Below, one piece after another: positions 52,020-60,753 of a stretch of 64,000 nucleotides of DNA. A program made the position numbers and the translations under genes. Each line of letters starts with the position of its first letter. Positions within the stretch are counted from its first letter, which is position 1. The stretch lies in NCBI RefSeq assembly GCF_004361855.1, contig NZ_SNWQ01000026.1:1-64000 (forward strand), read 5' to 3'. The notes under the pieces are model-generated. The model was not told the DNA's origin. It was given only the letters and a program-made list of their open reading frames with translations, and searched no databases. The DNA comes from Kribbella caucasensis. GTDB lineage: Bacteria; Actinomycetota; Actinomycetes; Propionibacteriales; Kribbellaceae.

Positions 52020-52045
52020 CATATTGTGAACGCATTCACAATATG
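52020..52045. promoter_or_regulatory. Perfect 11-bp palindrome, GntR-type operator
   Basis: CATATTGTGAA-CGCA-TTCACAATATG: 11-bp arms with no mismatch, in an AT-rich island within 70% GC DNA. The core GTGAA-N4-TTCAC is of the kind bound by GntR-family dimers. It lies 245 bp before the aldehyde dehydrogenase start and 89 bp before DUF1992. No gntR gene is in the window. Confidence 0.75.
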
Positions 52046-52145
52046 CGATTCCCGGCCGCACGTGCGACCGCCCGTGCCCAAGATCGCCCCACCCGCCTCT
52101 GGGGAGGGTTTTTCCGGCGACCGAGGAGAGTTTTTGCACGCGGAA

Positions 52146-52191
52146 GACGACATTTCCCTCCCCAGTCGCGCCGCATGGGGAGGATGTCGTC
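52146..52191 (+). other. Bulged hairpin in ALDH operon leader
   Basis: GACGACAT (52146-52153) pairs with ATGTCGTC (52184-52191) and CCTCCCCA (52157-52164) with TGGGGAGG (52176-52183). A 3-base bulge (TTC) lies on one side and the loop is 11 bases. It lies about 100 bases upstream of the GTG start and is a candidate 5'-UTR structure. Confidence 0.6.
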
Positions 52192-52289
52192 GGTCAGCTG
52201 TGCGCCGCTCCCCCGGCGAGCAGAGCATCAGCGCACGCTCACATGAGAGGCTGGTTGGCACCGAGATCGCCCACCGAGAGGACCCACCC

Positions 52290-53882
52290 GTGTCGTCTGC
52301 CATCCTGTCCGTCGTCGCCGGGGAACGGGTGCCGAACCCGGCCCGGACCATCGCCTCGACCAACCCGGCGAACACCGCGGAGGTGGTCGGTGAGATCGGG
52401 ATCGCCGGTCCGGAGGTGTTCGTCGCGGCCGCCGGGGCGGCGCGATCCGCGCAGGCCGCGTGGGCTGCGGTACCACCCCCGCAGCGCGGTCAGGTGATCG
52501 CGAACGTCGGCCGGCTGATGACCGCGAACAAGGACCGTCTCGCCGCCCTCGTCACCCGCGAGATCGGCAAACCGCTGGCCGAGGCGCTCGGCGAGGTGCA
52601 GGAGATCATCGACACCTGCGACTTCTTCCTCGGCGAGGGTCGCCGGCTCTACGGCCAGACGGTGCCGTCGGAGATGCCGGACAAGCAACTGTTCACCTTC
52701 CGCCGCCCGGTCGGCTCGGTCGCGGTGATCTCGGCCGGCAACTTCCCGGTCGCTGTCCCGTCCTGGTACATCGTGCCCGCCCTGCTCTGCGGCAACACCG
52801 TGGTCTGGAAGCCGGCCGAGTACTCCGCGGTCGTGTCCGACGCGTTCCACCAGCTCTTCGCGCACTCCGGCGTACCGGCCGGCGTCTTCAACGTCGTGTA
52901 CGCCGACGGGCCCAGCACGTTCGAGGGGCTGGAGCGGTCCCTCGAAGCCGGGTTGATCGACAAGGTCGGCTTCACCGGGTCGAGCGAGGTCGGCCGCCGG
53001 ATCGGCGAGCTCTGCGGCCGTCACCTGCAGACCCCGTGCCTCGAGCTCGGCGGCAAGAACCCGATGGTGATCACCGAGGACGCGGACCTCGAGCTCGCCG
53101 TGGAGGGCGCCCTCTTCTCCGGCTTCGGTACTGCGGGTCAGCGGTGCACGTCGCTCGGGACGGTGATCGTGCACGAGTCGGTGCACGACGAGTTCGTCCA
53201 GCGGTTCAGTACTGCGGTCGCGGCCGCGCGGATGGGCGATCCGGCCCAGGACGTGCTGTTCGGCCCCTTGCTGGACGAGAAGTTCGCGGCCGGATTCGAG
53301 AAGTCGCTCGGCTGGATCGCGGCCCACCACCGGGTGATCGGCGCGGTCGGCCGGGTCGGCACGGACAGCCCGCGGGACGGATTCGTCGGCGATCCTGCGG
53401 CTGGGTTGTTCTACCACCCGGTGATCGTCGATGGCGTCCGGCCGGACGACGAGTTGTTCCTGAACGAGACGTTCGGGCCGATCGTCGGAATCACGACGTA
53501 CGCCGAGCTGGACGAGGCGATTGCTCTGGGCAACAAGTCGGGATACGGATTGTCGAGCTCGATCTACACGACCGATCCCACGAAGGCGTTCCGGTTCGCC
53601 CAGGGGATCTCGGCCGGGATGGTCAGCGTGAACAACTCGACCTCCGGCGCGGAGGCGCACCTGCCGTTCGGCGGCAACGGGAAGTCGGGGAACGGGTCGC
53701 GGCAGAGCGGGATCTGGGTGCTGGACCAGTTCACCCGCTGGCAGTCGCTGAACTGGGACTACTCGGGCAAACTCCAGAAGGCCCAGATGGACACCGTCAC
53801 GGTCGAGGCCGACTTCGACTTCCGCCTGCCGGACCGGTCAGACCCGGCGGACCCCGCGGACCCGGCCGACCCGGCTGCCTGA
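52290..53882 (+). CDS. Aldehyde dehydrogenase family protein
   Basis: A 530-residue NAD(P)+-dependent aldehyde dehydrogenase. The active-site Glu is in CLELGGKNPM, the catalytic Cys in FGTAGQRCTSLG, and the Rossmann/cofactor region is VAVISAGNFPVAVPSW and VGFTGSSEVGRR. Sequence style is near the ALDH7/piperideine-6-carboxylate group. The C-terminal tail has an Asp-Pro-Ala repeat (PADPADPADPAA). GTG 52290 follows GAGAGG. First of three genes; its stop overlaps the next start by one base. Confidence 0.92.
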   Translation: MSSAILSVVAGERVPNPARTIASTNPANTAEVVGEIGIAGPEVFVAAAGAARSAQAAWAAVPPPQRGQVIANVGRLMTANKDRLAALVTREIGKPLAEALGEVQEIIDTCDFFLGEGRRLYGQTVPSEMPDKQLFTFRRPVGSVAVISAGNFPVAVPSWYIVPALLCGNTVVWKPAEYSAVVSDAFHQLFAHSGVPAGVFNVVYADGPSTFEGLERSLEAGLIDKVGFTGSSEVGRRIGELCGRHLQTPCLELGGKNPMVITEDADLELAVEGALFSGFGTAGQRCTSLGTVIVHESVHDEFVQRFSTAVAAARMGDPAQDVLFGPLLDEKFAAGFEKSLGWIAAHHRVIGAVGRVGTDSPRDGFVGDPAAGLFYHPVIVDGVRPDDELFLNETFGPIVGITTYAELDEAIALGNKSGYGLSSSIYTTDPTKAFRFAQGISAGMVSVNNSTSGAEAHLPFGGNGKSGNGSRQSGIWVLDQFTRWQSLNWDYSGKLQKAQMDTVTVEADFDFRLPDRSDPADPADPADPAA

Positions 53883-55039
53883 TGGTCGCGTCTTTGCCCG
53901 CTGCTGCCGAGGTGGTGATCGTCGGCGGCGGCGTGATGGGGACGAGTATCGCGTTCCACCTCGCCGAGGCCGGGGTGGAACGGGTGCTGCTGGTGGAGAA
54001 GGCGGAGCTCGGTTCGGGCTCGACCTCGAAGGCGGCCGGCGGCGTACGGGCGAACTTCTCCGACGAGCTGAACATCGCCCTCGGCATCCGCAGTCTGGCT
54101 GCCTTCGAAGCCTTCGGCGAACGCCCCGGCCAGGAGATCGACCTGCATCGGGTGGGCTACCTGTTCCTGCTCTCGACGGCCGATCAGGTGGCCGGCTTCG
54201 AAGAGAGCACCCGCCTGCAGAACGCGTCCGGCGGCCCGACCCGGATGATCTCGGTCGACGAGGCCGTCCAGTTGGCGCCGCTCATCTCCCCCGACGGACT
54301 TGTCGGCGCCTGCTTCTCCCCCGACGCGGGCCACTGTACGCCGGAGGCCGTCGTACTGGGGTATGCCACGGCGGCCCGGCGACTCGGGGCGACCCTCGTG
54401 ACCGGCTGCGAGGTCACCGCAATTGATGCCGTAGGCAACCGTATCCGTGGAGTCCAGACCAGCAAGGGATTCGTCGAGACGTCGACGGTCATCTGCGCAG
54501 CCGGAGCGTGGTCGGCGGAAGTCGGGGCGCTCGCCGGGATCGAGCTGCCGGTGACTCCGTTGCGGCGGCAGATCGTGGTCACGTCGGAGGTGCCGGGGTT
54601 GCCGGCCGACCTGCCGATGACGATCGACTTCGACAGCACGTACTACTTCCACCGCGAGGGACCGGGGTTGCTCATCGGAATGTCCGATCCGCTTGAGGAA
54701 CCCGGGTTCCACCTGGAGCGGTCGGATGCGTGGTTACCGCGACTGACCGAGGCGATGGAACGCCGTACGCCGAGTCTGCTCGACGTCGGGCTGACAAGCG
54801 GCTGGGCCGGACTCTACGAGATCACTCCGGACCACAACGCACTGATCGGCGAGGCCGAGGAGCTCGGCCGGTTCCTGTACGCCACCGGCTTCTCCGGGCA
54901 CGGGTTCCTCCAGGGACCGGCCGTCGGCGAGGTGATCCGCGATCTCTTTCTCGGCCGCGCGCCCTTCGTCGACGTCACACCTCTGCATGCCCGGCGCTTT
55001 CATCACGCCGCCACCCGAACCGAGCTGAATGTGGTCTGA
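53882..55039 (+). CDS. FAD-dependent oxidoreductase, DAO/sarcosine-oxidase type
   Basis: A 385-residue amine/amino-acid oxidoreductase of the DAO family. The FAD-binding fold is VVIVGGGVMGTSIAFHLAEAG, followed by GSTSKAAGGVRANFS and, near the C terminus, GLYEITPDHNALIG and YATGFSGHGFLQGPAVGEVI, typical of glycine/sarcosine/proline dehydrogenases. ATG 53882 overlaps the ALDH stop (TGATG). Oxidises a secondary or cyclic amine; the exact substrate is inferred only from the operon. Confidence 0.92.
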   Translation: MVASLPAAAEVVIVGGGVMGTSIAFHLAEAGVERVLLVEKAELGSGSTSKAAGGVRANFSDELNIALGIRSLAAFEAFGERPGQEIDLHRVGYLFLLSTADQVAGFEESTRLQNASGGPTRMISVDEAVQLAPLISPDGLVGACFSPDAGHCTPEAVVLGYATAARRLGATLVTGCEVTAIDAVGNRIRGVQTSKGFVETSTVICAAGAWSAEVGALAGIELPVTPLRRQIVVTSEVPGLPADLPMTIDFDSTYYFHREGPGLLIGMSDPLEEPGFHLERSDAWLPRLTEAMERRTPSLLDVGLTSGWAGLYEITPDHNALIGEAEELGRFLYATGFSGHGFLQGPAVGEVIRDLFLGRAPFVDVTPLHARRFHHAATRTELNVV

Positions 55040-55978
55040 ATGACACTACTGCTGACCCGATCCGACATCCTCGGCCTGGTCGACATCCCTTCCGTGCTTG
55101 GCGTACTCCGCGCGGGGTTCGCCGCTCCCCAGACGTTCGAAGCACAGCGGATGCGGACCGACCTTCCAGGGCCCGGTACGGCGACCGCGCTGTTGCCGGG
55201 TGTGATTCCGGGGATCCCGGCGTACACCGTGAAGGTCAACGCGAAGTTCCCGGGGGCGACGCCGGCGCTGCGTGGTGTCGTCTGTTTGCATGACCTGACC
55301 GATGGGTCGCTGCTCGCGCTGCTCGACTCGTCCACGGTCACCGCGTGGCGGACGGGACTCGCCGCGGCGCTGGCGACCGACGTACTGGCTGCTCCTCAGT
55401 CGTCCACGGTTGGCGTGGTCGGGGCGGGGGCGCAGGCCGAGATGGTGGTTCGCGGGCTGGCGGCGTTGCGGTCGATCGAGGGATTGGTCGCGCATGACAT
55501 ACGGTCCGGACGTGCTGAGGATTTCCTTGCTGGGTTGGAGATTCGGGGCGCGGTTGCCGATGACGCGGCGACGGTGGCGGCGCGGGCGGAGGTCGTCGTA
55601 CTGGCGACGTGGTCTCGGGAGCCGCTGTTGACGGCTGGTGACGTGCGGCCGGGGCGGCACTTCACTTCGCTCGGTGCCGACGAGCCGGGGAAGGTAGAGC
55701 TCGGGGCAGATCTGCTGGCCGGCGCCCGGGTGGTGGTCGACGACCTCAGTCTCGCGGTACAGATGGGTGCTGTCGGCAACGTTTCACTCGGTGAGTCGGC
55801 CGTTGCCGCGACGTTGACCGACGTCCTGACGGGAGCCGTCACGGGGCGACAGTCAGCCGATCAGGTGACCGTCTACGCGCCGGTTGGACTGCCATGGCAA
55901 GACCTGGCGCTCGCCTGGCCCGTCTACCAGGCCGCAGTCGCCACCCGCACCGGCCACGAAATCGACCTCCTGGCCTGA
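55040..55978 (+). CDS. Ornithine cyclodeaminase / mu-crystallin family protein
   Basis: A 312-residue OCD/CRYM-fold protein with the NAD(P) motif VGVVGAGAQAEMVVRGLAAL and the substrate-region KVNAKFPGATPALRGVV. Family members are ornithine cyclodeaminases, alanine dehydrogenases or ketimine (Delta1-pyrroline/piperideine-2-carboxylate) reductases. ATG 55040 directly follows the previous stop. In the company of an amine oxidase and ALDH, a ketimine reductase is the most economical reading. Confidence 0.9.
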   Translation: MTLLLTRSDILGLVDIPSVLGVLRAGFAAPQTFEAQRMRTDLPGPGTATALLPGVIPGIPAYTVKVNAKFPGATPALRGVVCLHDLTDGSLLALLDSSTVTAWRTGLAAALATDVLAAPQSSTVGVVGAGAQAEMVVRGLAALRSIEGLVAHDIRSGRAEDFLAGLEIRGAVADDAATVAARAEVVVLATWSREPLLTAGDVRPGRHFTSLGADEPGKVELGADLLAGARVVVDDLSLAVQMGAVGNVSLGESAVAATLTDVLTGAVTGRQSADQVTVYAPVGLPWQDLALAWPVYQAAVATRTGHEIDLLA

Positions 55979-56004
55979 CAACCGCCCGGGGGCAGCGGGT
56001 GCGG

Positions 56005-56664
56005 TTAGCGGTAGGGCGGCGGAGTTTCGGGGTCTTCGGGTTGCTCGGGCCAGTTGTCGGGGTCGCACCATTCGGGGTCCCAGCCCTGTTGGCGGCAGTA
56101 CTCCTCGAGGAGTTCCTCGCGGGTGGGCGGAGTAGACGTCGAGGTGCGTGGCGGGCGGACCGGCTTCGTCACCGACTTGGTCGGCGTGGGAGTGCGGGAC
56201 TCCTCGGTCTGCTCGGGTTTCCTGCTGGTGCGCGACTTGGCCGGCTTGGCGGTCGGCGTGACCGTCGTCGGCGTCACCGCCGGCGGGGTCTGCGTCGTCC
56301 ACGGCGGAGTCGGCGTCGGGGTGGGCGTGAGGGTCGGCGTCGGGCTCTTGTCGTCGAGGACCGGCGCCGCCTGCATCGTCGACCGCCGGCCGTCGTCGCC
56401 GTCGAACAACCCGATCGCCGACAACGCCCAGATGTTGATCGCCAGGAAGACCATGAGTCCACTCGCCCCGGCGAACACCGCGCGCCGTGACGTCCCGCCG
56501 TACAGGCCGACCGGGCCGCGGACCGCGTTACCCTTGCCGTCGTCCCAGAAGCGCCAGCCGGCCGGTGCTGGCGGCCAGGACGGATCCGGGCGCCACGTCT
56601 TCGGCGGCACCCAGCTGCGTCGGGGCGGTGTGGGCCAGCCAGGCGGTACCACGAACCGCTTCAC
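56005..56664 (-). CDS. Single-pass membrane protein with Thr/Pro-rich region
   Basis: A 219-residue protein. The cytoplasmic N terminus is Trp/Pro-rich (PPGWPTPPRRSWVPPKTWRPDPSWPPAPAGWRFW), like those of many actinobacterial DUF2510-type membrane proteins. One membrane helix lies at about 65-87, then an external Thr/Pro linker and a Cys-containing end (EYCRQQGWDPEWCDPDNWP), very like the excalibur-type calcium-binding pattern. GTG 56664 follows GGTGGAGG. Function unknown. Confidence 0.75.
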   Translation of the reverse strand: MKRFVVPPGWPTPPRRSWVPPKTWRPDPSWPPAPAGWRFWDDGKGNAVRGPVGLYGGTSRRAVFAGASGLMVFLAINIWALSAIGLFDGDDGRRSTMQAAPVLDDKSPTPTLTPTPTPTPPWTTQTPPAVTPTTVTPTAKPAKSRTSRKPEQTEESRTPTPTKSVTKPVRPPRTSTSTPPTREELLEEYCRQQGWDPEWCDPDNWPEQPEDPETPPPYR

Positions 56665-56821
56665 GAATCCTCCACCTTCGCCGACGCCCAGGCTAGTGAC
56701 CGATTCAGCACACTAGTACACCGTCGGAGTCCCCAACACCTGCCAAACCTCAGCAGAAGGTCAAGAACCCACCCCACTCAACGAGCCAACCACCCGGAAA
56801 GCTACTTCCTTCGTCAGCGAA

Positions 56822-57853
56822 TCAGGACTTTGCGGTGGCGACGAGCTTCTGAGCCTGTTCGAGTAGGTCGGCTGCGAAGCGTTCGCTGAAACCGGCGGCA
56901 AAACCGGCGACAGCGAAGACGGCGACCGAGGCAGGGGTGGTGCCGGGGGTGGCGCCGCCGGCCAGCACGCCGGCTAGCAGCGTGAAGTAGGCGAGGGATC
57001 CGAAGATGGCGCCAATGCCGGGGCGGAAGGCGCCGAGTAGTTTCCGTTGGGCGCTCGATGCGACCCGGTAGTTCATCACCAGCGAATCACTGGACATCCG
57101 CTGGATCACACTGATCGTGGCACCGAGGGCGGACATCGCGATCGCGGCGACGAGTGCCGACGGGACCAGCGCACTCTTCCACCACGCGGATGCGGCGAGA
57201 CCGAACAGCGCGACGAGGACGAGGGTGGGTATCACACCGAGGAGGACACCGCGGAAGTAGTCGACGCCCGCCTGGCGCTGCAGGAGCTTCTCGATCCGGC
57301 TCTCGATCAGTGCGTACTCGTTCTGGGCTGCCGCGATGGCCTCGGCGATCTCCAATTCGGACGACGCCCGAGCGCCGACCAGGTCGGCCGCGACCATCAC
57401 GCGGGTCAGCCCTGAATACGCGTGGTCGGTCGCCTCCTCTAACTGCTGAGCCACATTGGCGTCCCGCAACCCATACCCCGCTTCCTTGGCCAGCACCTTC
57501 AACGACACCTCGGCATCGACCAGTTCTGGCGGTGGTGAGTTGAGGATCGAGTAGACCGTTCGATCCTTGGCCAGCAAGCAACCACCGGTGACATGCTGAC
57601 AGTAGTACTCCTTCTCGATCCCCCCGTGCACTTCGCTGAACTTCTGCGCCAGGTGCGTGATCAACCAGTGCCCGGCATCGGACGCGATCTGGTCGTTCTT
57701 CGCCCGGGCCAGCTTCTGCGCCTGCACCAGGTGCCGGAAGGTCGCCGGCCCGTTGACCGCGGCCTGATACAGATCCGGAAACCTTCTCGCGCTCTCCTCG
57801 CCGCTCAACCGCTTCGGCAGCGAGGTCGGCTCCGGCGCAGCTTCCGCGGGCAA
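56822..57853 (-). CDS. Membrane protein of unknown function
   Basis: A 343-residue protein with a cytoplasmic helical N-terminal half (about 1-195, with Cys in YYCQHVTGGCLLAKD) and four membrane helices in the C-terminal half (GVLLGVIPTLVLVALFGLAASAW, LVPSALVAAIAMSALGATISV and two more). It ends with a helix (ERFAADLLEQAQKLV). No family recognised. TTG 57853 has GGGAGGG upstream. Neighbours give no clue. Confidence 0.75.
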   Translation of the reverse strand: MPAEAAPEPTSLPKRLSGEESARRFPDLYQAAVNGPATFRHLVQAQKLARAKNDQIASDAGHWLITHLAQKFSEVHGGIEKEYYCQHVTGGCLLAKDRTVYSILNSPPPELVDAEVSLKVLAKEAGYGLRDANVAQQLEEATDHAYSGLTRVMVAADLVGARASSELEIAEAIAAAQNEYALIESRIEKLLQRQAGVDYFRGVLLGVIPTLVLVALFGLAASAWWKSALVPSALVAAIAMSALGATISVIQRMSSDSLVMNYRVASSAQRKLLGAFRPGIGAIFGSLAYFTLLAGVLAGGATPGTTPASVAVFAVAGFAAGFSERFAADLLEQAQKLVATAKS

Positions 57854-58054
57854 GGCTCAACCCTCCCGACGTGGATCGTCCACGGCCTCTCCTGCTGTAT
57901 CGTCGCCCGGCTCATCGGGCCTTGGTTCACGCCTAAACCGCGGTTCGTCCACAGCCTCTTTCCGGAGACCATCGGACTCATCTAGCGCTCGTTTGTTTTC
58001 CCCACCAGGTTCCATGCGAAAACCGTACGGCCACCGCTCGTTCGCCGGAAGCCC

Positions 58055-59065
58055 TCAGATGGTCGGGGGTGGGGCGGTGGTTTTGCGGAGGTGCAGGGTC
58101 ATCGGGAGGTAGACCGGGTCCGCGTCATGGCCGGTGACGAGGAGTTCCTCGAGGATCTCGCCGCCGCGACGGCCGAGGTTGTCGCGGGAGACGGAGACGG
58201 TGGTCAGCTCGGTGTGGGCGACCCGGTCGAGCGAGAGGTCGTCGAAGCCGACGACGGACAGGTCGGCCGGCACGGATATCCCGAGTTCCTGCAAGCGGGA
58301 CAAGGCGCCGAAGGCAACGAGATCGTTGTAGCTGAGGATCGCGGTGACGCCGGCGTCAAGAGCAGCCGAGGCAGCGTCGTACCCGGCCTGGCTGGTGGCA
58401 CCACATTCGACAACGGTCACCTCCAGCCCGAAGGCACGCGCCCCCTCGAAGGCACGGATGCGTTCCGCGTTCGCCCACGAGGCCGACGGCCCACTCAGGT
58501 ACGCCGCGCGCCGGTGCCCGAGTTGCGCGACGTGCCCGCAGACCTGGGTCATCCCGCCGTGGAAATCGACCGAGATCGACGGCACCGACAGGCCCGGGAC
58601 GACGCGGTTGAACAACACCATCGGGTGCTTGCGGCCGGCGAGTTCGACCAGCTCGGCCCGATCCATCCGCGGTGAGCAGAGCAGTACGCCGTCGCAGCAC
58701 CGCATCAGGTCTTCCACCAGGTCGTGCTCGGCGGCCGGGTTCTCGTCGGACTCCATCACCATCATCCGGCGGCCGTGCGCCCGGGCGACCGTGGAGACGG
58801 CCTTCAGGATGTCGGGGAAGTACGGGTTCGCCAGATCCGGAACCAGCACGCCGATCGTGCCCCATTCACCGCGCGCGAGTCCCTGCGCTGCCGCATTCGG
58901 CCGGTACCCGAGCTGGCGGACCGCGTCGTGCACCCGGTCGACGAGGGACGAGTCCACCTTGGCGGTCCCGTTCAGCACTCGCGACACGGTGGCCGCGGAC
59001 ACTCCAGCCGCCGTACTGACGTCGCTGATCGTGATCCGCGGCGGCCGGCCCGGGCGGTTCTGCAC
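58055..59065 (-). CDS. LacI family transcriptional regulator
   Basis: A 336-residue LacI/GalR repressor: DNA-binding head ITISDVSTAAGVSAATVSRVLNG (HTH and hinge AAAQGLARG) and a periplasmic-binding-protein-like sugar domain (IGVLVPDLANPYFPDILKAV, FDDLSLDRVAHTELTTVS). GTG 59065 follows GGGAGGAG. Divergent from the ABC importer operon, with three LacI-type palindromes between, so it is its local repressor. Inducer unknown. Confidence 0.94.
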   Translation of the reverse strand: MQNRPGRPPRITISDVSTAAGVSAATVSRVLNGTAKVDSSLVDRVHDAVRQLGYRPNAAAQGLARGEWGTIGVLVPDLANPYFPDILKAVSTVARAHGRRMMVMESDENPAAEHDLVEDLMRCCDGVLLCSPRMDRAELVELAGRKHPMVLFNRVVPGLSVPSISVDFHGGMTQVCGHVAQLGHRRAAYLSGPSASWANAERIRAFEGARAFGLEVTVVECGATSQAGYDAASAALDAGVTAILSYNDLVAFGALSRLQELGISVPADLSVVGFDDLSLDRVAHTELTTVSVSRDNLGRRGGEILEELLVTGHDADPVYLPMTLHLRKTTAPPPTI

Positions 59066-59083
59066 GCACTCCTCCCAAGATTA

Positions 59084-59095
59084 GAAAGCGTTTGC
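59084..59095. promoter_or_regulatory. LacI operator, site 1
   Basis: GAAAGCGTTTGC fits GNAANCGNTTNC and lies 19 bp upstream of the lacI GTG, suited to autorepression. Confidence 0.65.
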
Positions 59096-59158
59096 ACAGC
59101 GTGGACCAGAGACGGGTCAGCTAGCAAGCCCACAAGCAACTTCGGCTCGGAGCAATTT

Positions 59159-59174
59159 CTGAAACCGCTTTCAG
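59159..59174. promoter_or_regulatory. LacI operator, site 2
   Basis: CTGAAACCGCTTTCAG is a 16-bp near-perfect palindrome of the same CTGAAANCGNTTTCAG type, the best of the three sites, 92 bp before the solute-binding protein start. Confidence 0.75.
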
Positions 59175-59217
59175 ACGAGGTCTTGCCAGCCGCCCGGAGG
59201 AGGACTACCGTCCCTGG

Positions 59218-59229
59218 GCAAGCGCTTAC
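59218..59229. promoter_or_regulatory. LacI operator, site 3
   Basis: GCAAGCGCTTAC fits the same consensus and lies 37 bp before the start of the solute-binding protein gene, at or just after the promoter. Three sites allow looping between lacI and the operon. Confidence 0.65.
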
Positions 59230-59265
59230 CAACCTCGCCGAGACCCCGCCCCGAGGAGGGCTCCG

Positions 59266-60753
59266 ATGAAGGCATTACGGCGCGCGGCGAAGACCGCGAC
59301 CACGGCGGTCGCCTTGACTGCCACACTCGCCCTGATCAGCACCGCCTGCGGCACCGATCCGAACCGCGCCTCGAACGGCGGCGGTGATGGCAAGGGCGTC
59401 ACCCTGAAGATCTGGGACTTCTCCGCCGAGCAGGTCGACTTCCACAAGCTGGTCGCCGCGGAGTACCACAAGCAGCATCCGGACGTGACCATCGAGTGGC
59501 GGTCGATCACCCAGTCGGAGTACACGAAGACGCTGCCGCTCGCCTTCCAGAGCAACCAGGCGCCGGACATCTTCTACTGGAGCGACTCCGGCACGAACAA
59601 CATGAACCAGCTGCTCGAGCAGCAGTGGATCAAGCCGCTGACCCCGAGCGGCACGGTGCCGGAGAACTTCCTGAAGCGCTGGCCGGCCGGCTCGTTCGTC
59701 GACGGCATCAACCAGTCCGGCGGCAAGACCTACGGCTTCCCGTTCTCGGAGAACCTTTACTGGGGACCGGGCTACATGTTCGTCAACAAGAAGGTGTTCG
59801 GCGACGCCGGCCTGGACGTGAACAACCCGCCGAAGACCTGGACCGACCTGAAGAACGCCTGCGCGGCGGTCAAGGAGAAGACCAAGGCGCAGTGCATCGC
59901 GTCGCCGAGCAAGGGCAAGGAACTGCAACGGATCTGGGGCGGCCTCGCTCCGGGTCTGCGCAACGAGCAGTTCTTCGACCTGAAGACCGGAAAGTTCTCC
60001 ATCGACGACCCGGCCGCCGTCAAGACGTTCGAGTTCATCCAGGACCTGAACAAGTCCGGCTACCTCGCTCCCGGCACCAACGACAAGGACTTCTCCCGGC
60101 AGCAGTTCGCCGCCAACCAGGCCGCGATCTACTTCGACGGCACCTGGATGCCGAGCGTCTGGAAGAGCCAGGGCTTCGCCGACGACCAGTACGTCGTGGC
60201 GCCGCATCCCAACCCGGACAGCGGTGCCACCGGTGCGCTCTCCCGCCAGCCGGACGGCAACAAGTACTGGATCAGCTCCAAGAGCGCCCAGCAGGAGAAG
60301 GCCTGGGACTTCCTCAACTGGATGACCGAGCCGGACGGGTACTTCGTCAAGGAGTACTACAAGGCCGGCTTCGGCACGCTGGCGTTCGCCGACAACAAGA
60401 AGCTGGTCACCGATCCCGCGCTGCTGAACATCATGAAGATCGCCGAGACCCCCGGCTACCGGGTGAACCTCCCGGTCCCGGTGCTGAAGTGCCCCGATCT
60501 GGCCAAGTCCAAGGCGTACCTGGACGCCACCGCGAAGCGGCCGTCGGGTGAGTACGAGGTGATGGTCGAGGCCCTGGTCGGCAACAAGCCGCTGCAGCCG
60601 CTGGCCGCCCAGCTGGTCAAGGAACGGCAGGACATCTTCGAGAAGACGCTGAAGGAAGAGGCCGCCAAGGGGCTGAAGGTGTCGAAGGACTGCTACACGT
60701 TCCCCGACTGGAACTACACCTCCGACTACAGCCTGGACAAGTACAAGAAATGA
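59266..60753 (+). CDS. ABC sugar transporter, extracellular solute-binding lipoprotein
   Basis: A 495-residue family 1 (MalE-type) solute-binding protein with lipobox LISTAC (Cys28), then VTLKIWDFSAEQVDFHKLV. The fold is recognised from PDIFYWSDSG, YGFPFSENLYWGPGYMFVNK and AAIYFDGTWMPSVW. It captures a mono- or oligosaccharide for the two permeases that follow. Length is a little above average. ATG 59266 follows GAGGAGGG. Its stop overlaps the next start (ATGA). Confidence 0.95.
   Translation: MKALRRAAKTATTAVALTATLALISTACGTDPNRASNGGGDGKGVTLKIWDFSAEQVDFHKLVAAEYHKQHPDVTIEWRSITQSEYTKTLPLAFQSNQAPDIFYWSDSGTNNMNQLLEQQWIKPLTPSGTVPENFLKRWPAGSFVDGINQSGGKTYGFPFSENLYWGPGYMFVNKKVFGDAGLDVNNPPKTWTDLKNACAAVKEKTKAQCIASPSKGKELQRIWGGLAPGLRNEQFFDLKTGKFSIDDPAAVKTFEFIQDLNKSGYLAPGTNDKDFSRQQFAANQAAIYFDGTWMPSVWKSQGFADDQYVVAPHPNPDSGATGALSRQPDGNKYWISSKSAQQEKAWDFLNWMTEPDGYFVKEYYKAGFGTLAFADNKKLVTDPALLNIMKIAETPGYRVNLPVPVLKCPDLAKSKAYLDATAKRPSGEYEVMVEALVGNKPLQPLAAQLVKERQDIFEKTLKEEAAKGLKVSKDCYTFPDWNYTSDYSLDKYKK

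Larger units (their letters stand above)
51932..52289. other. Divergent intergenic region with long leader
   Basis: 358 bp between DUF1992 (minus) and the aldehyde dehydrogenase operon (plus). Contents: the small hairpin at 51976-51995, the 26-bp operator at 52020-52045, two purine-rich patches each followed by T5 (GGAGGGTTTTT near 52102 and GGAGAGTTTTT near 52123) and the bulged hairpin at 52146-52191. No gene is supported. Confidence 0.6.

Noticed and set aside
52046..52289. Glycine or guanidine riboswitch
   Set aside because: Purine-rich patches looked suggestive, but the conserved core sequences and helices are not present.
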